This document shows, one piece after another, positions 6,541 to 14,100 of a DNA stretch of 58,171 nucleotides. The notes beneath the pieces are model-generated. The model searched no databases and was not told where the DNA came from. It worked only from the letters and a program-made list of their open reading frames with translations. Numbering within the stretch: position 1 is the first letter of the stretch; the number at the start of each line of letters is the position of its first letter. Position numbers and translations under genes: made by a program. The stretch comes from a virus: the IMG/VR virus record IMGVR_UViG_3300050131_000113, positions 1-58,171 of that record; one strand, written 5' to 3'.

Positions 6541-6635
6541 TGACAACATTGCAGTTTTACATGATCGCGATCCCGCTAGGTCTTCTGGCTGGTGCCCCGC
6601 TCGCCGTCGCGTCGCTCTTTGTTTGGGGGATTTGA
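6540..6635 (+). CDS. 31-aa membrane peptide
   Basis: The start overlaps the previous stop (TGATG). The peptide MTTLQFYMIAIPLGLLAGAP, then LAVASLFVWGI, is almost entirely hydrophobic, a single membrane helix. Tight packing between two genes supports it; the family is unknown. Confidence 0.5.
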   Translation: MTTLQFYMIAIPLGLLAGAPLAVASLFVWGI

Positions 6636-6636
6636 G

Positions 6637-6870
6637 ATGGCCATCCACCACATCAGCGGCATCAACATCCGCACCAATTACGACTACCCGCCGATTCCGG
6701 TTCGTCAGTTCGACTGGTCCGCGATCGACGATGACACCTATGACGGCGCCGATGATTCATCCTGCCCGATCGGGCATGGCGCGACCGAATTCGACGCGAT
6801 CGAGGATCTGCTGGAGCAGATCGACGACGAGAAGATTTCCGCCAACAGCCAATTCGGAATGGGAGCCTAA
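6637..6870 (+). CDS. Hypothetical acidic protein, 77 aa
   Basis: I start at the ATG at 6637, one base after the preceding stop, since the longer frame overlaps that peptide. Very acidic (WSAIDDDTYDGADDSSCPIG, then EFDAIEDLLEQIDDEK). Short acidic proteins just upstream of phage recombinases are common. Possible DNA mimicry is speculation. No motif recognised. Confidence 0.62.
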   Translation: MAIHHISGINIRTNYDYPPIPVRQFDWSAIDDDTYDGADDSSCPIGHGATEFDAIEDLLEQIDDEKISANSQFGMGA

Positions 6871-6873
6871 ACC

Positions 6874-7662
6874 ATGCTTGCCGTAGCAGAACAGTCAGCC
6901 GAAACCAGACCGCCGCGCCGCGCTGTAGCCAAGGTGTCGCAGTCGCTAAACCCAATGACCGTGGTTGATCGCGCGATTGATCGTGGTCTGACCGGCCAGG
7001 ATCTCAAGGAGATCATGGACCTGCAGGAGCGCTGGGAAGCCGGTCAGGCGCTCAAGGCCTTCGATATCGCGATGGCCAATGCGCAGGCCGAGATTCCGAC
7101 CATCATCAAAAACCGCCTTGTCAACTTCGACGGCAAGAACGGTAGCCGCTCGACCAACTACAAACACGAAGATTTGGCCGAGATCGTCGAAACCATCCGC
7201 CCGATCCTGCACAAGCATGGCCTTGGCCATCGCTTTCGGACCACGCAGAACATCGAAACCGGCCTGATCACGGTGACATGCGTCATTACCGGCCACGGTC
7301 ACCGCGAGGAAACCTCGCTTTCTTCGAAGCCGGACTCCAATTCGAGCGGTATGAACGATCTGCAGCGTATCGCGTCCGCCACGACCTATCTACAGCGCTA
7401 CACGCTCAAGCCCGCACTTGGTCTGGCCGTGGCTCATGATGATGATGGGCGAGGGGCCGGCGCCAAGGTGGTCGAGGCAACTGCCCTGCCCGGCACCATC
7501 AGCGCCGCCCAGGCGTCCGAAATCCGCAAGATGCTCGATGATCGCGGCATCAACGAAAAGGCGTTCCTGCAATTCGTGAAACTGCCCCGCGTCGAGGATA
7601 TCGGCGTCGAGCACTTCGACCGCGCAATCGCCAAGATCAAGAGTGTGGGGCCGAAATCATGA
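6874..7662 (+). CDS. erf: ERF family single-strand annealing recombinase
   Basis: 262 aa. The conserved core of the ERF superfamily is visible at residues 60-190: FDIAMANAQAEIPTI, NYKHEDLAEIVETIRPIL..HGLGHRF, a strand pair ITVTCVITGHGHREETSLS, and the signature SGMNDLQRIASATTYLQRYTLKPALGL. ERF proteins anneal complementary single strands in phage recombination and genome circularisation. It is followed by and overlaps (ATGA) the YqaJ exonuclease, the usual recombinase-exonuclease pair. Confidence 0.93.
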   Translation: MLAVAEQSAETRPPRRAVAKVSQSLNPMTVVDRAIDRGLTGQDLKEIMDLQERWEAGQALKAFDIAMANAQAEIPTIIKNRLVNFDGKNGSRSTNYKHEDLAEIVETIRPILHKHGLGHRFRTTQNIETGLITVTCVITGHGHREETSLSSKPDSNSSGMNDLQRIASATTYLQRYTLKPALGLAVAHDDDGRGAGAKVVEATALPGTISAAQASEIRKMLDDRGINEKAFLQFVKLPRVEDIGVEHFDRAIAKIKSVGPKS

Positions 7663-8663
7663 TCGACCAGACAAACCACAACCACCTCGCCGCCCAATTT
7701 ACCGCCCGCATCGCGGAACAAGCCGCGACCGCCGCCACGGTCAACCATGGAGCCAAAGTCATGACCGGAATCGAAATCTTCAACTGCGAGCAAAACTCGC
7801 CCGCATGGCATCTGGCCCGCAAGGGCATTGCGACCGCATCGGCTTTTGGCGACGTACTTGCCAAGGGCGAGGGCAAGACGCGGCGGACATATCTGCTCAA
7901 GCTGGCCGGCGAGATCATTACCGGCCAGCCGATGGAATGTTTCGTCAGCAGGGACATGGAACGCGGCCACGCGATGGAAGCCGAGGCCCGTGACCTCTAC
8001 ACGCTCAAGACAGACGCTCAACTGGCCCAGGTCGGTTTCGTTCGCAACGGCCGCGTCGGCTGCTCGCCGGACTCCCTAATTGGGGACGACGGCGGCCTGG
8101 AGATCAAGACTAAGTTCCCGCACCTGTTGATCGACGTCATCCTGAAGGACGAATTTCCGGCCGAGCACAAGGCCCAGGTGCAGGGCGCACTTTGGGTGAC
8201 CGGGCGGCAATGGTGGGACGTTGCGATCTACTGGCCCGGCCTGCCGCTGTTCGTCAAACGCGCGCATCGGGACGAAGCTTATATTCAGCAGATGGCGACC
8301 GAGGTCGAGCGGTTCAATGCCGACCTTGACGGTGTGGTCTCCGAACTGCGCCGCCGCGAACTCGCGGAAGCGTTGCCGAACAGTTTTGCTTCGCTGGCGG
8401 CCGTCAGCGCCCCGATCGCCGAAACGATTGTGCCGGTGGCCGCCGTTGACGCTCTCGACGAACGCGAACTGCTCGCGGATATCCAGCGCGCCTTCGACCA
8501 ATGCGTCGATTGGACTTCCTTCGGCAAAAAACAGCAGGAACTGATGGCACCGAACAAAAAACGGGTTTCGCCTGCGACTTGGAAGAAAGCAGTCAAACTG
8601 GCAATGGCGTGCGTGATGCGCCTTGCCGAGGAACCCGGCGGCGTGGCCGTGGCGGCAGAGTAG
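7659..8663 (+). CDS. YqaJ-type viral recombination exonuclease
   Basis: 334 aa, coupled to ERF. After a 35-aa leader the YqaJ domain runs from about residue 40 to 220: SPAWHLARKGIATASAFG, then FVSRDMERGHAMEAEARDLY, the metal-binding core CSPDSLIGDDGGLEIKTK (acidic residue, E-x-K) and EHKAQVQGALWVTGRQWWDVAIYWPG. It should act as a 5'-3' exonuclease giving single strands to ERF, as lambda Exo does for Beta. The C-terminal 100 residues are helical and may contact ERF. Confidence 0.92.
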   Translation: MIDQTNHNHLAAQFTARIAEQAATAATVNHGAKVMTGIEIFNCEQNSPAWHLARKGIATASAFGDVLAKGEGKTRRTYLLKLAGEIITGQPMECFVSRDMERGHAMEAEARDLYTLKTDAQLAQVGFVRNGRVGCSPDSLIGDDGGLEIKTKFPHLLIDVILKDEFPAEHKAQVQGALWVTGRQWWDVAIYWPGLPLFVKRAHRDEAYIQQMATEVERFNADLDGVVSELRRRELAEALPNSFASLAAVSAPIAETIVPVAAVDALDERELLADIQRAFDQCVDWTSFGKKQQELMAPNKKRVSPATWKKAVKLAMACVMRLAEEPGGVAVAAE

Positions 8664-8743
8664 CGCCGCTGGTAGGCGGCGGCGATAGGCTTTGGCTCCA
8701 GTCGCCGCCGCCGATTTCTTAACCCTCAACCCGAGATAATCCC

Positions 8744-8935
8744 ATGCCCGTTCTTGAAACCATCGACCGTATTTTGGTCATATCGGAAGCCCCGCCGCCG
8801 ATGCTGATCTGCACCGACGCGGATCCGTTCGAAATCGACGATCCCTGCCCGTTCAACGCCAGCGGCCCGCATCGCTTTCTCGCCATCTGCGGCGATGTCG
8901 TCTGCGTGCATTGTGCCAAGGTGATCTGGTCATGA
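8744..8935 (+). CDS. Small Cys/His protein, 63 aa
   Basis: It begins MPVLETIDRILVISEAPPPM. The second half has Cys/His spacing that could bind zinc (CPF..SGPHRFLAICGDVVCVHCAKVIW, with a CVHC pair). It is coupled to the next gene by ATGA. No family recognised. Confidence 0.6.
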   Translation: MPVLETIDRILVISEAPPPMLICTDADPFEIDDPCPFNASGPHRFLAICGDVVCVHCAKVIWS

Positions 8936-9195
8936 ACGCGCCGCAGCAGAATGGCACTAAACCGTTGCCAGAGCCTCGTTTGGTCGACGGACCGCTATTG
9001 CCTGTCCGCCGCAAGACGCTGGTGGAGCGGATGGCGAAAGACCTCATCCGATACGACGCGGTAACGCCGGAAGCGGACTCCATCCGCTCGCTGTTCGGTC
9101 GCGGCTATTCGATGGTCGATATCGTGATGCTGATCGATGACGCCCGCCAGGTGGCGATGCAGGCGATCGTGGCGCGGGAGATGTCCGCACCGTGA
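8932..9195 (+). CDS. Hypothetical protein, 87 aa
   Basis: The start at 8932 overlaps the preceding stop. Residues 28-80 (TLVERMAKDLIRYDAV, then IRSLFGRGYSMVDIVMLIDDARQVAMQAIVAREM) look like a small all-helical domain reminiscent of HTH dimer modules, without a clear match. It is coupled to the HNH-like gene. Confidence 0.63.
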   Translation: MNAPQQNGTKPLPEPRLVDGPLLPVRRKTLVERMAKDLIRYDAVTPEADSIRSLFGRGYSMVDIVMLIDDARQVAMQAIVAREMSAP

Positions 9196-9641
9196 CCCTC
9201 CCCCGCCCCCAGCGCCTATTCGCCCCTTCGAAACCCGGCTCGCTGTTGAAGCATGCCGGCGCGGCTGACTTACCGCAACAGCCGCGTAAACTAGGGGTAT
9301 GGGAGGACGTCGGATATCTCCGTCTCATCCGCCAGCTCCCATGTTTGTACTGCGGCGTCGAGCCATGCGGAGAGGCCGCGCATGTCAAATTCTCCAGCGC
9401 GCAATTCGGCCGCGCCAACAGCCTGGGCAAGCGCCCGCATGATCGTTTTGCGGTGCCGCTATGTCGCGACGATCATCAGAACGCGCGCCATGCCCAGCAC
9501 AAAGGCAACGAGGAAGCGTTCTGGATCGGCCTCGGGATCAGTCCCTATCCGGTAGCAGCACAACTCTATGCGCAACGCGGCGACCTGGTCGCGATGCGCG
9601 CCGTGATCTACGTCACCATCTCACAACGAGGCATCACATGA
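9192..9641 (+). CDS. HNH-like (DUF968/Ref-type) nuclease
   Basis: 149 aa from a GTG start overlapping the previous stop. Metal-binding residues follow the pattern of DUF968/Ref-like phage proteins: LPCLYCG, then EAAHVKFSS, then GKRPHDRFAVPLCRDDHQNARHAQHKGNEEAFWIGLGI. The CxxC pair plus the AAH...LCRDDH block form a zinc-supported HNH core. Relatives include the RecA-dependent nuclease Ref of phage P1 and lambda-type recombination proteins. Its place after ERF/YqaJ fits a role in recombination or junction processing. Confidence 0.78.
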   Translation: MTLPRPQRLFAPSKPGSLLKHAGAADLPQQPRKLGVWEDVGYLRLIRQLPCLYCGVEPCGEAAHVKFSSAQFGRANSLGKRPHDRFAVPLCRDDHQNARHAQHKGNEEAFWIGLGISPYPVAAQLYAQRGDLVAMRAVIYVTISQRGIT

Positions 9642-9856
9642 GCACCTTTCCCCCAACAACCATCGCCCTGATCGCAAGCGCCATCCTGCCCGGTGTCCCC
9701 GTCACCGCCCGCGAACTGGAACTGAGCCTGCCGTTTCACTATTGCCGCGGCACCGTGCGCGGCGTGCTGGCGCATCTGGCGAAAGAGGGCCGGCTTTGTT
9801 TCGAGGAAGTGCAGCGCGGACAATGCCTGCAGAAGGTTTATCGGGTGGTGTCGTGA
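9638..9856 (+). CDS. Small winged-helix-like protein, 72 aa
   Basis: The ATG at 9638 overlaps the HNH stop (ATGA). IALIASAILPGVPVTARELELS, then CRGTVRGVLAHLAKEGRLCFEEVQRGQ, then KVYRVVS, reads as a winged helix: three helices and a wing hairpin. Probably a small DNA-binding regulator; the target is unknown. Confidence 0.65.
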   Translation: MSTFPPTTIALIASAILPGVPVTARELELSLPFHYCRGTVRGVLAHLAKEGRLCFEEVQRGQCLQKVYRVVS

Positions 9857-9934
9857 AGGCTGACCTGATTTCGTCTGCACACCGCTGATACCTACCCGCG
9901 CCTCGGGGTTTCTCAGGGGCAAGGAGAGAAGAAA

Positions 9935-10240
9935 ATGGCTAACCACCCAAACCGCGCCAAGCCCAAAGAACGCGCCGTGATCGTCACGACAGAGCATCGC
10001 GGCGTATTCTTCGGCTATGCCGACGATACGGACGGCGACGTAATCAAACTGCGGGCCGCGCGCAATTGCATCTATTGGTCGAGCGGCGTTCGGGGTTTCA
10101 TGGGCCTCGCCGCAACCGGACCCGATAAGCAATCGAAGGTCGGCCCTGCGGCTGATATCGAGGTTCGCAAGATCACCAGCGTGATCGAATGCACGCCGGA
10201 CGCGGTTGCTGCCTGGGAGGCGCAGCCATGGAACCGGTAA
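9935..10240 (+). CDS. DUF6948 family phage protein
   Basis: 101 aa. The signature RAVIVTTEHRGVFFGYADD, then IKLRAARNCIYWSSGVRGFMGLAATGP, then SKVGPAADIEVRKITSVIECTPDAVAAWE, matches DUF6948, a small beta-rich domain frequent in phages that often precedes the Gly-repeat gene found next here. Function unknown. Confidence 0.8.
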   Translation: MANHPNRAKPKERAVIVTTEHRGVFFGYADDTDGDVIKLRAARNCIYWSSGVRGFMGLAATGPDKQSKVGPAADIEVRKITSVIECTPDAVAAWEAQPWNR

Positions 10241-10911
10241 TTCTTAGAGGCGAGCCGGCGAAGCTGGCGATCCTTTACGGCGACGGCGACGGCTACGGCT
10301 ACGGCTACGGCTACGGCTCCGGCGACGGCTACGGCGACGGCTACGGCTACGGCTACGGCTACGGCTCCGGCGACGGCGACGGCGACGGCTCCGGCTACGG
10401 CGACGGCGACGGCTCCGGCGACGGCTACGGCTACGGCTACGGCTCCGGCTCCGGCGACGGCGACGGCTCCGGCTACGGCTCCGGCTCCGGCTCCGGCGAC
10501 GGCGACGGCTCCGGCTACGGCTCCGGCTACGGCTCCGGCTACGGCTCCGGCTACGGCTCCGGCTCCTATTGGCAAGCCACTATTATTAACTTCGCGGCCA
10601 AGTGGCCTCAAGGTCAGCGGGATAGGCTTGAGGCCGCGAAGTTAGAGGGCGCAACGATCGCCTTTTGGCGATCGAGCCAGCAAGGTATGCCGTCCAACGG
10701 CGGAAAGAAGATCGAGCCCGCGGCGCCTGGGGTTATCCATATCTCGCCAGGCCCGCTGCAAACTTGTTACAGCGGCACGCTGCACGCCACGCTGATCCCG
10801 TCGAAGTGGGAAGGCGCGCGATGGTGGATCGTGGCACTTCACGGTGAGGTTGTCGGCGACGAAGAAAAGTATGGTTGCCTGAAACGCGAGATTTTGGGTG
10901 AGGCGCTATGA
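10228..10911 (+). CDS. Gly-X dipeptide-repeat protein with DUF7666-like C-terminus
   Basis: 227 aa. After 17 ordinary residues (MEPVILRGEPAKLAILY) come 48 consecutive Gly-X dipeptides, X being Tyr, Ser or Asp, then a normal domain of about 115 aa. The C-terminus (GPLQTCYSGTLHATLIPSKWEG, then WWIVALHGEVVGDEEKYGCLKREILGE) resembles the DUF7666 domain of phage proteins. The repeat is likely disordered or fibre-like. It overlaps DUF6948 and the next gene. The repeat DNA can expand or shrink in six-base steps without breaking the frame. Confidence 0.75.
   Translation: MEPVILRGEPAKLAILYGDGDGYGYGYGYGSGDGYGDGYGYGYGYGSGDGDGDGSGYGDGDGSGDGYGYGYGSGSGDGDGSGYGSGSGSGDGDGSGYGSGYGSGYGSGYGSGSYWQATIINFAAKWPQGQRDRLEAAKLEGATIAFWRSSQQGMPSNGGKKIEPAAPGVIHISPGPLQTCYSGTLHATLIPSKWEGARWWIVALHGEVVGDEEKYGCLKREILGEAL
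10279..10566 (+). repeat. 48 tandem hexanucleotides GGC(TAC/TCC/GAC)
   Basis: A 288-base tract in which every other codon is GGC and the alternate codon is TAC, TCC or GAC. Codon use is completely uniform, so this is a DNA-level tandem repeat that slips in 6-base units, not just a low-complexity protein. The complementary strand reads as an Ala-Val repeat, which I reject as a gene. Confidence 0.95.
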
Positions 10912-11849
10912 CCGCTCCCCGATCCTCTCCTGACAGCACCGCGAAGTTTGACGCCGATGGCATCGACAGCATTTTGAGCCTCATTGAGCGCCGCGAGGTT
11001 CGGATTATTGTCGAAACTCTCGACGGTGCCGCATTTGAACGCATCAAATGCCCCGACAGTACGGCGAAGGCGCTGGCCGCAGTACACCGCGATTCTGCCC
11101 AAATACCGATGGTTGAGGAAATAAAACGCGCCGATGCAGCCCCTCCGGAAGCCAGCTTTAACAACGTCGAGGATATGCTGGAATATCTCAATGCCCCTGC
11201 CCAAGCACCAACTCTGACCGCAGAAGATGTCTACGCCATTTGCGAGACGACGCTGATCGGATTCCGCGACGAGTTGACCGAGCGCGATATAAAATTAATC
11301 TGCGATCAGGTTTCGCGCAAGGTCATGCTTGCCCTATCCTCGGTCTCATCGACCAAGCGCACAGGGCTTCTAGATCCCGGCATCGACGGGCCATACAACG
11401 AACCCTGCGAGCACAAATCTGTTCACAACGGCGGGCGCGTCGAGCTTGTATATGGCACCGCACCCACGCAGGTTTGCGACTGCGGCGCTTGGCGCACGAT
11501 GCATCATAAGCCGGGGCTTTGGCAGACCTCCCCGCATCCATCGACCAAGCGCACAACCATCATTGAGCCAATCGAAAGCGCTGGCCTGCGTGGCGCGCAA
11601 AAGCAGGCAATCGCCGACCATGCCTCAATGATTCCATCGACACATGAAAAGACTCCCTGCGAGCACGCAGCAATAATCGGCCTTGACGGCAAATGGCATT
11701 GTCAGCGATGCAGCGACGCTGTCGAAATGGGCGCCGCGCAAACGGTAGTCCCCTCCACAAATCAGTGTACCTGCGCCGCCTTGGGCAAGGACAATATCCC
11801 ACACGCGCGAAATTGCCCGGTGAATCTACATGTCCGGGGTGGAAAATGA
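10908..11849 (+). CDS. Hypothetical Cys/His-rich protein, 313 aa
   Basis: Overlaps the previous gene (ATGA). Residues 1-145 are helical (SILSLIERREVRIIVETLDGA..., TAEDVYAICETTLIGFRDELTERDIKLICDQVS). From residue 165 on there are several Cys/His groups: PCEHKSVHNGG, QVCDCGAWR, PCEHAAIIGLDGKWHCQRC and NQCTCAALGKDNIPHARNCPVN. The linker STKRT occurs twice. Several small zinc knuckles are likely. I do not recognise the family. Confidence 0.68.
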   Translation: MTAPRSSPDSTAKFDADGIDSILSLIERREVRIIVETLDGAAFERIKCPDSTAKALAAVHRDSAQIPMVEEIKRADAAPPEASFNNVEDMLEYLNAPAQAPTLTAEDVYAICETTLIGFRDELTERDIKLICDQVSRKVMLALSSVSSTKRTGLLDPGIDGPYNEPCEHKSVHNGGRVELVYGTAPTQVCDCGAWRTMHHKPGLWQTSPHPSTKRTTIIEPIESAGLRGAQKQAIADHASMIPSTHEKTPCEHAAIIGLDGKWHCQRCSDAVEMGAAQTVVPSTNQCTCAALGKDNIPHARNCPVNLHVRGGK

Positions 11850-12061
11850 TGCCTCATTACACGCTTACCCTCTCCGGTCGCGAAACCATTTTTTGCGCTA
11901 CACTTCTTCTGATTATCGGCGCTGGGATTGGCTATGCCTTAAGCATGGATCGCCGCCACACTGACCTTGAGACCTTCAAGCGGAATTGCGTATTGTACGA
12001 TATTTGCGTAACGCCATATGCCGACGCCCTGTCTCTACAACAGCGCGAGGGACAGTCGTGA
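11846..12061 (+). CDS. Small membrane protein, 71 aa
   Basis: The start at 11846 overlaps the preceding stop; a second ATG follows at once. One hydrophobic helix at about residues 14-34 (TIFCATLLLIIGAGIGYALS) is followed by a polar tail with two Cys (NCVLYDICVTPYADAL). Probably an inner-membrane anchor with an external or periplasmic tail. Family unknown. Confidence 0.6.
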   Translation: MMPHYTLTLSGRETIFCATLLLIIGAGIGYALSMDRRHTDLETFKRNCVLYDICVTPYADALSLQQREGQS

Positions 12062-12258
12062 AACTAGAAGTGACAGACGAAATGGTGACCGCAGCCATGC
12101 GCGCGTTCGAGCGCATGCGCGCGTTCGAGCGCATGAGTTCGGTTCTTCGCTACCGCGAAAAGGACAAGTGGCATTCGTGCGACATCATGGGTATGCGCGA
12201 TGCGATAGCGGCAGCCCTCGCGGTTTCGCGCCCACATCCGCGAGAGGGTGCCGAATGA
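12058..12258 (+). CDS. Small hypothetical protein with duplicated MRAFER segment, 66 aa
   Basis: GTG start overlapping the previous TGA (GTGA). The peptide begins with KLEVTDEMVTAAMRAFER, a pattern seen in small phage proteins that end in an AIAAAL helix, as this one does (DIMGMRDAIAAALAVSRPHP). An exact 18-base tandem duplication at 12097-12132 repeats MRAFER. Function unknown. Confidence 0.6.
   Translation: MKLEVTDEMVTAAMRAFERMRAFERMSSVLRYREKDKWHSCDIMGMRDAIAAALAVSRPHPREGAE
12097..12132 (+). repeat. Exact 18-base tandem duplication
   Basis: ATGCGCGCGTTCGAGCGC occurs twice in a row and adds six residues to the 66-aa protein. It is a recent in-frame duplication. Confidence 0.9.
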
Positions 12259-12389
12259 CCCTCCTTGAAAAGCATCAAGAGATTATCGACGCTTGGTTCG
12301 CGCGTTGGCTTGCACAAGAACGGGCGCGAATTAAAGCGGTTTTCGCGCGCCGCACCACGGTTTCTTCGCAACAGGGAAAGACCCCATGA
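12255..12389 (+). CDS. 44-aa hypothetical protein
   Basis: ATGA overlaps at both ends place this in a translationally coupled chain. The product is one amphipathic basic helix (MTLLEKHQEIIDAWFARWLAQ, then ERARIKAVFARR). No family. Confidence 0.55.
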   Translation: MTLLEKHQEIIDAWFARWLAQERARIKAVFARRTTVSSQQGKTP

Positions 12390-12637
12390 CGCATCTCGTT
12401 TGGTCGAACCAGCATCGTGCGTGGTGGCGCGCCGCCAGCAAAGGCTACACAACGGATATTAGAGCGGCGGGGTGGTACGAGCGAGATGAGGCTATCGCTA
12501 TCTCCGGTCAGTCGCGTGACGGATGGGGCGACCCAAGCAGGCCGCCGGACGAATTAGCCATCGCCATCAAAGACCTGCCGAAAAACATTTTGGCGGAAGT
12601 GATGGCTGCGCGCATTCCCCAGGACACCGCGCCATGA
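12386..12637 (+). CDS. Hypothetical protein, 83 aa
   Basis: Coupled by ATGA on both sides. It has a beta-type N-terminus (THLVWSNQHRAWWRAASKGYTTDIRAAGWYERDEAIAI), a repeated phage motif in which Trp and Tyr dominate, then a loop and a C-terminal helix. Similar small proteins occur in alphaproteobacterial phages; no function is known to me. Confidence 0.62.
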   Translation: MTHLVWSNQHRAWWRAASKGYTTDIRAAGWYERDEAIAISGQSRDGWGDPSRPPDELAIAIKDLPKNILAEVMAARIPQDTAP

Positions 12638-12969
12638 CTGACATTGTTGAACGGCTGCGCTCCAGCGAGCCCCTACCCGCCTGCCCGTTTGATCGCCTAT
12701 CGCCGCATTATCTGACAATGCCGGACGATAAGCCCTGTCCGTTCTGCGGACAAGAGAACACCACCGAAGGGCCGGACAAGTGCCGTGGCGCAGATACCCG
12801 GATCATGGGAGAGGCGGCGAATGAGATCGAGCGGCTGCGCTCCGAGAAGTTGGAATTGGCCAATCATATTGATGGCTGCGTTAGGGTTGCTGCCGATGCA
12901 TTGAAGCGGGCCGAAGCCGCCGAAGCTCGCCTCCGCGAGGTTGTGGGAAATGCAGGGAGTGGGTCATGA
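12634..12969 (+). CDS. Zinc-ribbon and coiled-coil protein, 111 aa (Lar-like N-half)
   Basis: The start at 12634 overlaps the previous stop. Residues 1-10 read MTDIVERLRS and a CPFCG knuckle follows at about 36 (KPCPFCGQEN), as in Lar-type restriction-alleviation proteins, but the second CxxC pair is incomplete (only KCRG). The C-terminal half is a heptad helix (EAANEIERLRSEKLELANHI, then ALKRAEAAEARLREVVG). A link to Lar is weak. Confidence 0.58.
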   Translation: MTDIVERLRSSEPLPACPFDRLSPHYLTMPDDKPCPFCGQENTTEGPDKCRGADTRIMGEAANEIERLRSEKLELANHIDGCVRVAADALKRAEAAEARLREVVGNAGSGS

Positions 12970-13184
12970 GCGATAAAGGTCATGCGCCGTGGTGCGCGGC
13001 AGTCATTGCCGCAAACGCAGAGCTTCCATGGCGCGTAAAATGCGATTGTCAACCTAACGAAGACCCTTCGGGCCAGCGCCGCGAGCCCATGTTGCCCGAC
13101 CAATTAGACGACGAGCCGCCTTTTGACTTGGTGTCCCCAAGGTCTCCGGCAAATGAAGATGTGGGAGGACCGCGCCATGGGTGA
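12966..13184 (+). CDS. Hypothetical protein with Cys pair, 72 aa
   Basis: Coupled to the gene before it (ATGA). It starts MSDKGHAPWCAAVIAANAE and has KCDCQPNE, a possible metal knuckle. The acidic/proline-rich second half is probably disordered. Confidence 0.52.
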   Translation: MSDKGHAPWCAAVIAANAELPWRVKCDCQPNEDPSGQRREPMLPDQLDDEPPFDLVSPRSPANEDVGGPRHG

Positions 13185-13569
13185 ATGGCAACCAATCGGG
13201 ACCGCGCCAAAGAACGGTACGGCGATCGAAGTCAAATATCTGACCGATGATCCGCGCCGGGTTTGTTGGCTGTTTGGTAAATGGCAACTTGAAAAGTTTG
13301 TTGCCCCGTTGAAATTTGAGCCGACGCATTGGCGACCGCTGCCGGTAACCCCGGATACAGAATGTCACTGCGGTAAGTATGGCCACGCGCTCAATTCGGT
13401 TAATTGTCCCGCGCATGGTCATCAGTGGGCGGCCGATGAAATCAATCTGCTGCGCAAGGCTCTTACGGACATCCTCGATGCGAGCAATGACCCATATGAG
13501 ATCGCCCGGGCGGCGCTCAATGCGGTTGCGGGACGACAGAAGGACGCTACCGATGGCCCATGGCTGTAG
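13177..13569 (+). CDS. DUF551-like protein, 130 aa
   Basis: I choose the ATG at 13177 (GGAGG nine bases upstream) over frames starting further up. EWQPIGTAPKNGTAIEVKY, with THWRPLP some 45 residues later, is the DUF551 signature found in many phage ORFs. A CHCG pair and a helical C-terminus (EINLLRKALTDILDASNDPYEIARAALNA) follow, so DUF551 is fused here to a helical phage domain. Role unknown. Confidence 0.75.
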   Translation: MGEWQPIGTAPKNGTAIEVKYLTDDPRRVCWLFGKWQLEKFVAPLKFEPTHWRPLPVTPDTECHCGKYGHALNSVNCPAHGHQWAADEINLLRKALTDILDASNDPYEIARAALNAVAGRQKDATDGPWL

Positions 13570-13606
13570 ACGATCTGGCGGATTCGTTAATAGTAACTGT
13601 TTAGCA

Positions 13607-13840
13607 ATGTGCGATTGCCACGAAACCATGAAGCTTGAGCCAAACAGTCCCGGCGGCATCGATCCCGTTGAGGCAGAACGCCAACGCTGCATCGCCGTCT
13701 GCGAAGGTTGGATCGGCACTTTCCAAGACAAAGAAATCCAGTTCACGAGCGCCCGCGAGTATGCGGTGGATGCGATCGAGGACATCATTGACCTGATCCG
13801 CAATGGCCCGGCGTCTCCGGCAAATCAGGGACCCAAATGA
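13607..13840 (+). CDS. Hypothetical protein, 77 aa
   Basis: The start is uncertain: ATG 13607 has no visible ribosome site, and ATG 13628 (MKLEPNSPGG) is an alternative. The conserved-looking core is DPVEAERQRCIAVCEGWIGTF, then FTSAREYAVDAIEDIIDLIRNG, a helical small-phage-protein pattern. It overlaps the excisionase-like gene by ATGA. Confidence 0.55.
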   Translation: MCDCHETMKLEPNSPGGIDPVEAERQRCIAVCEGWIGTFQDKEIQFTSAREYAVDAIEDIIDLIRNGPASPANQGPK

Positions 13841-14088
13841 CGAAGCCGGCCGCCGACACGCTTGAGCGCGAAAGGAGCGACCCTATAAACCCCGTCGCTC
13901 GGATCGACATGCTAGACAAGCTTATCCCGCGCAAGAGGCTGGCGGAAATGCTTGGAAAGAGCGAAGTAACGCTGATCCGCTGGGAAAAGGATGGCAAAGG
14001 TCCGCCTGTCACCCGGATCGGTCGCGATGTTGTCTATTCCGTTTCGAGCATTGAAAAATGGCTGAAAGCGCAGGAGCACACTTGCTAG
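13837..14088 (+). CDS. Excisionase/AlpA-like HTH_17 protein
   Basis: 83 aa. The core KLIPRKRLAEMLGKSEVTLIRW, then EKDGKGPPVTRIGRDVVYSVSSIEKWLKAQ, is a MerR-like winged helix of the HTH_17/excisionase class (arginine wing, then the x-V-x-Y-S-x-x-x-I-E-x-W-L ending). Such proteins bend DNA in phage excision. It is the last gene before the candidate attachment region, which supports a Xis role, but no integrase follows. Confidence 0.78.
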   Translation: MTKPAADTLERERSDPINPVARIDMLDKLIPRKRLAEMLGKSEVTLIRWEKDGKGPPVTRIGRDVVYSVSSIEKWLKAQEHTC

Positions 14089-14100
14089 GATATCGCGCCG

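Noticed and set aside
10279-10566. CRISPR array
   Set aside because: Repeat unit is six bases without spacers and is in frame within a gene; no other regularly spaced repeats in the window.
10072-10611. Ala-Val repeat frame on the minus strand
   Set aside because: Pure complement of the GGC hexanucleotide repeat; no start signal.
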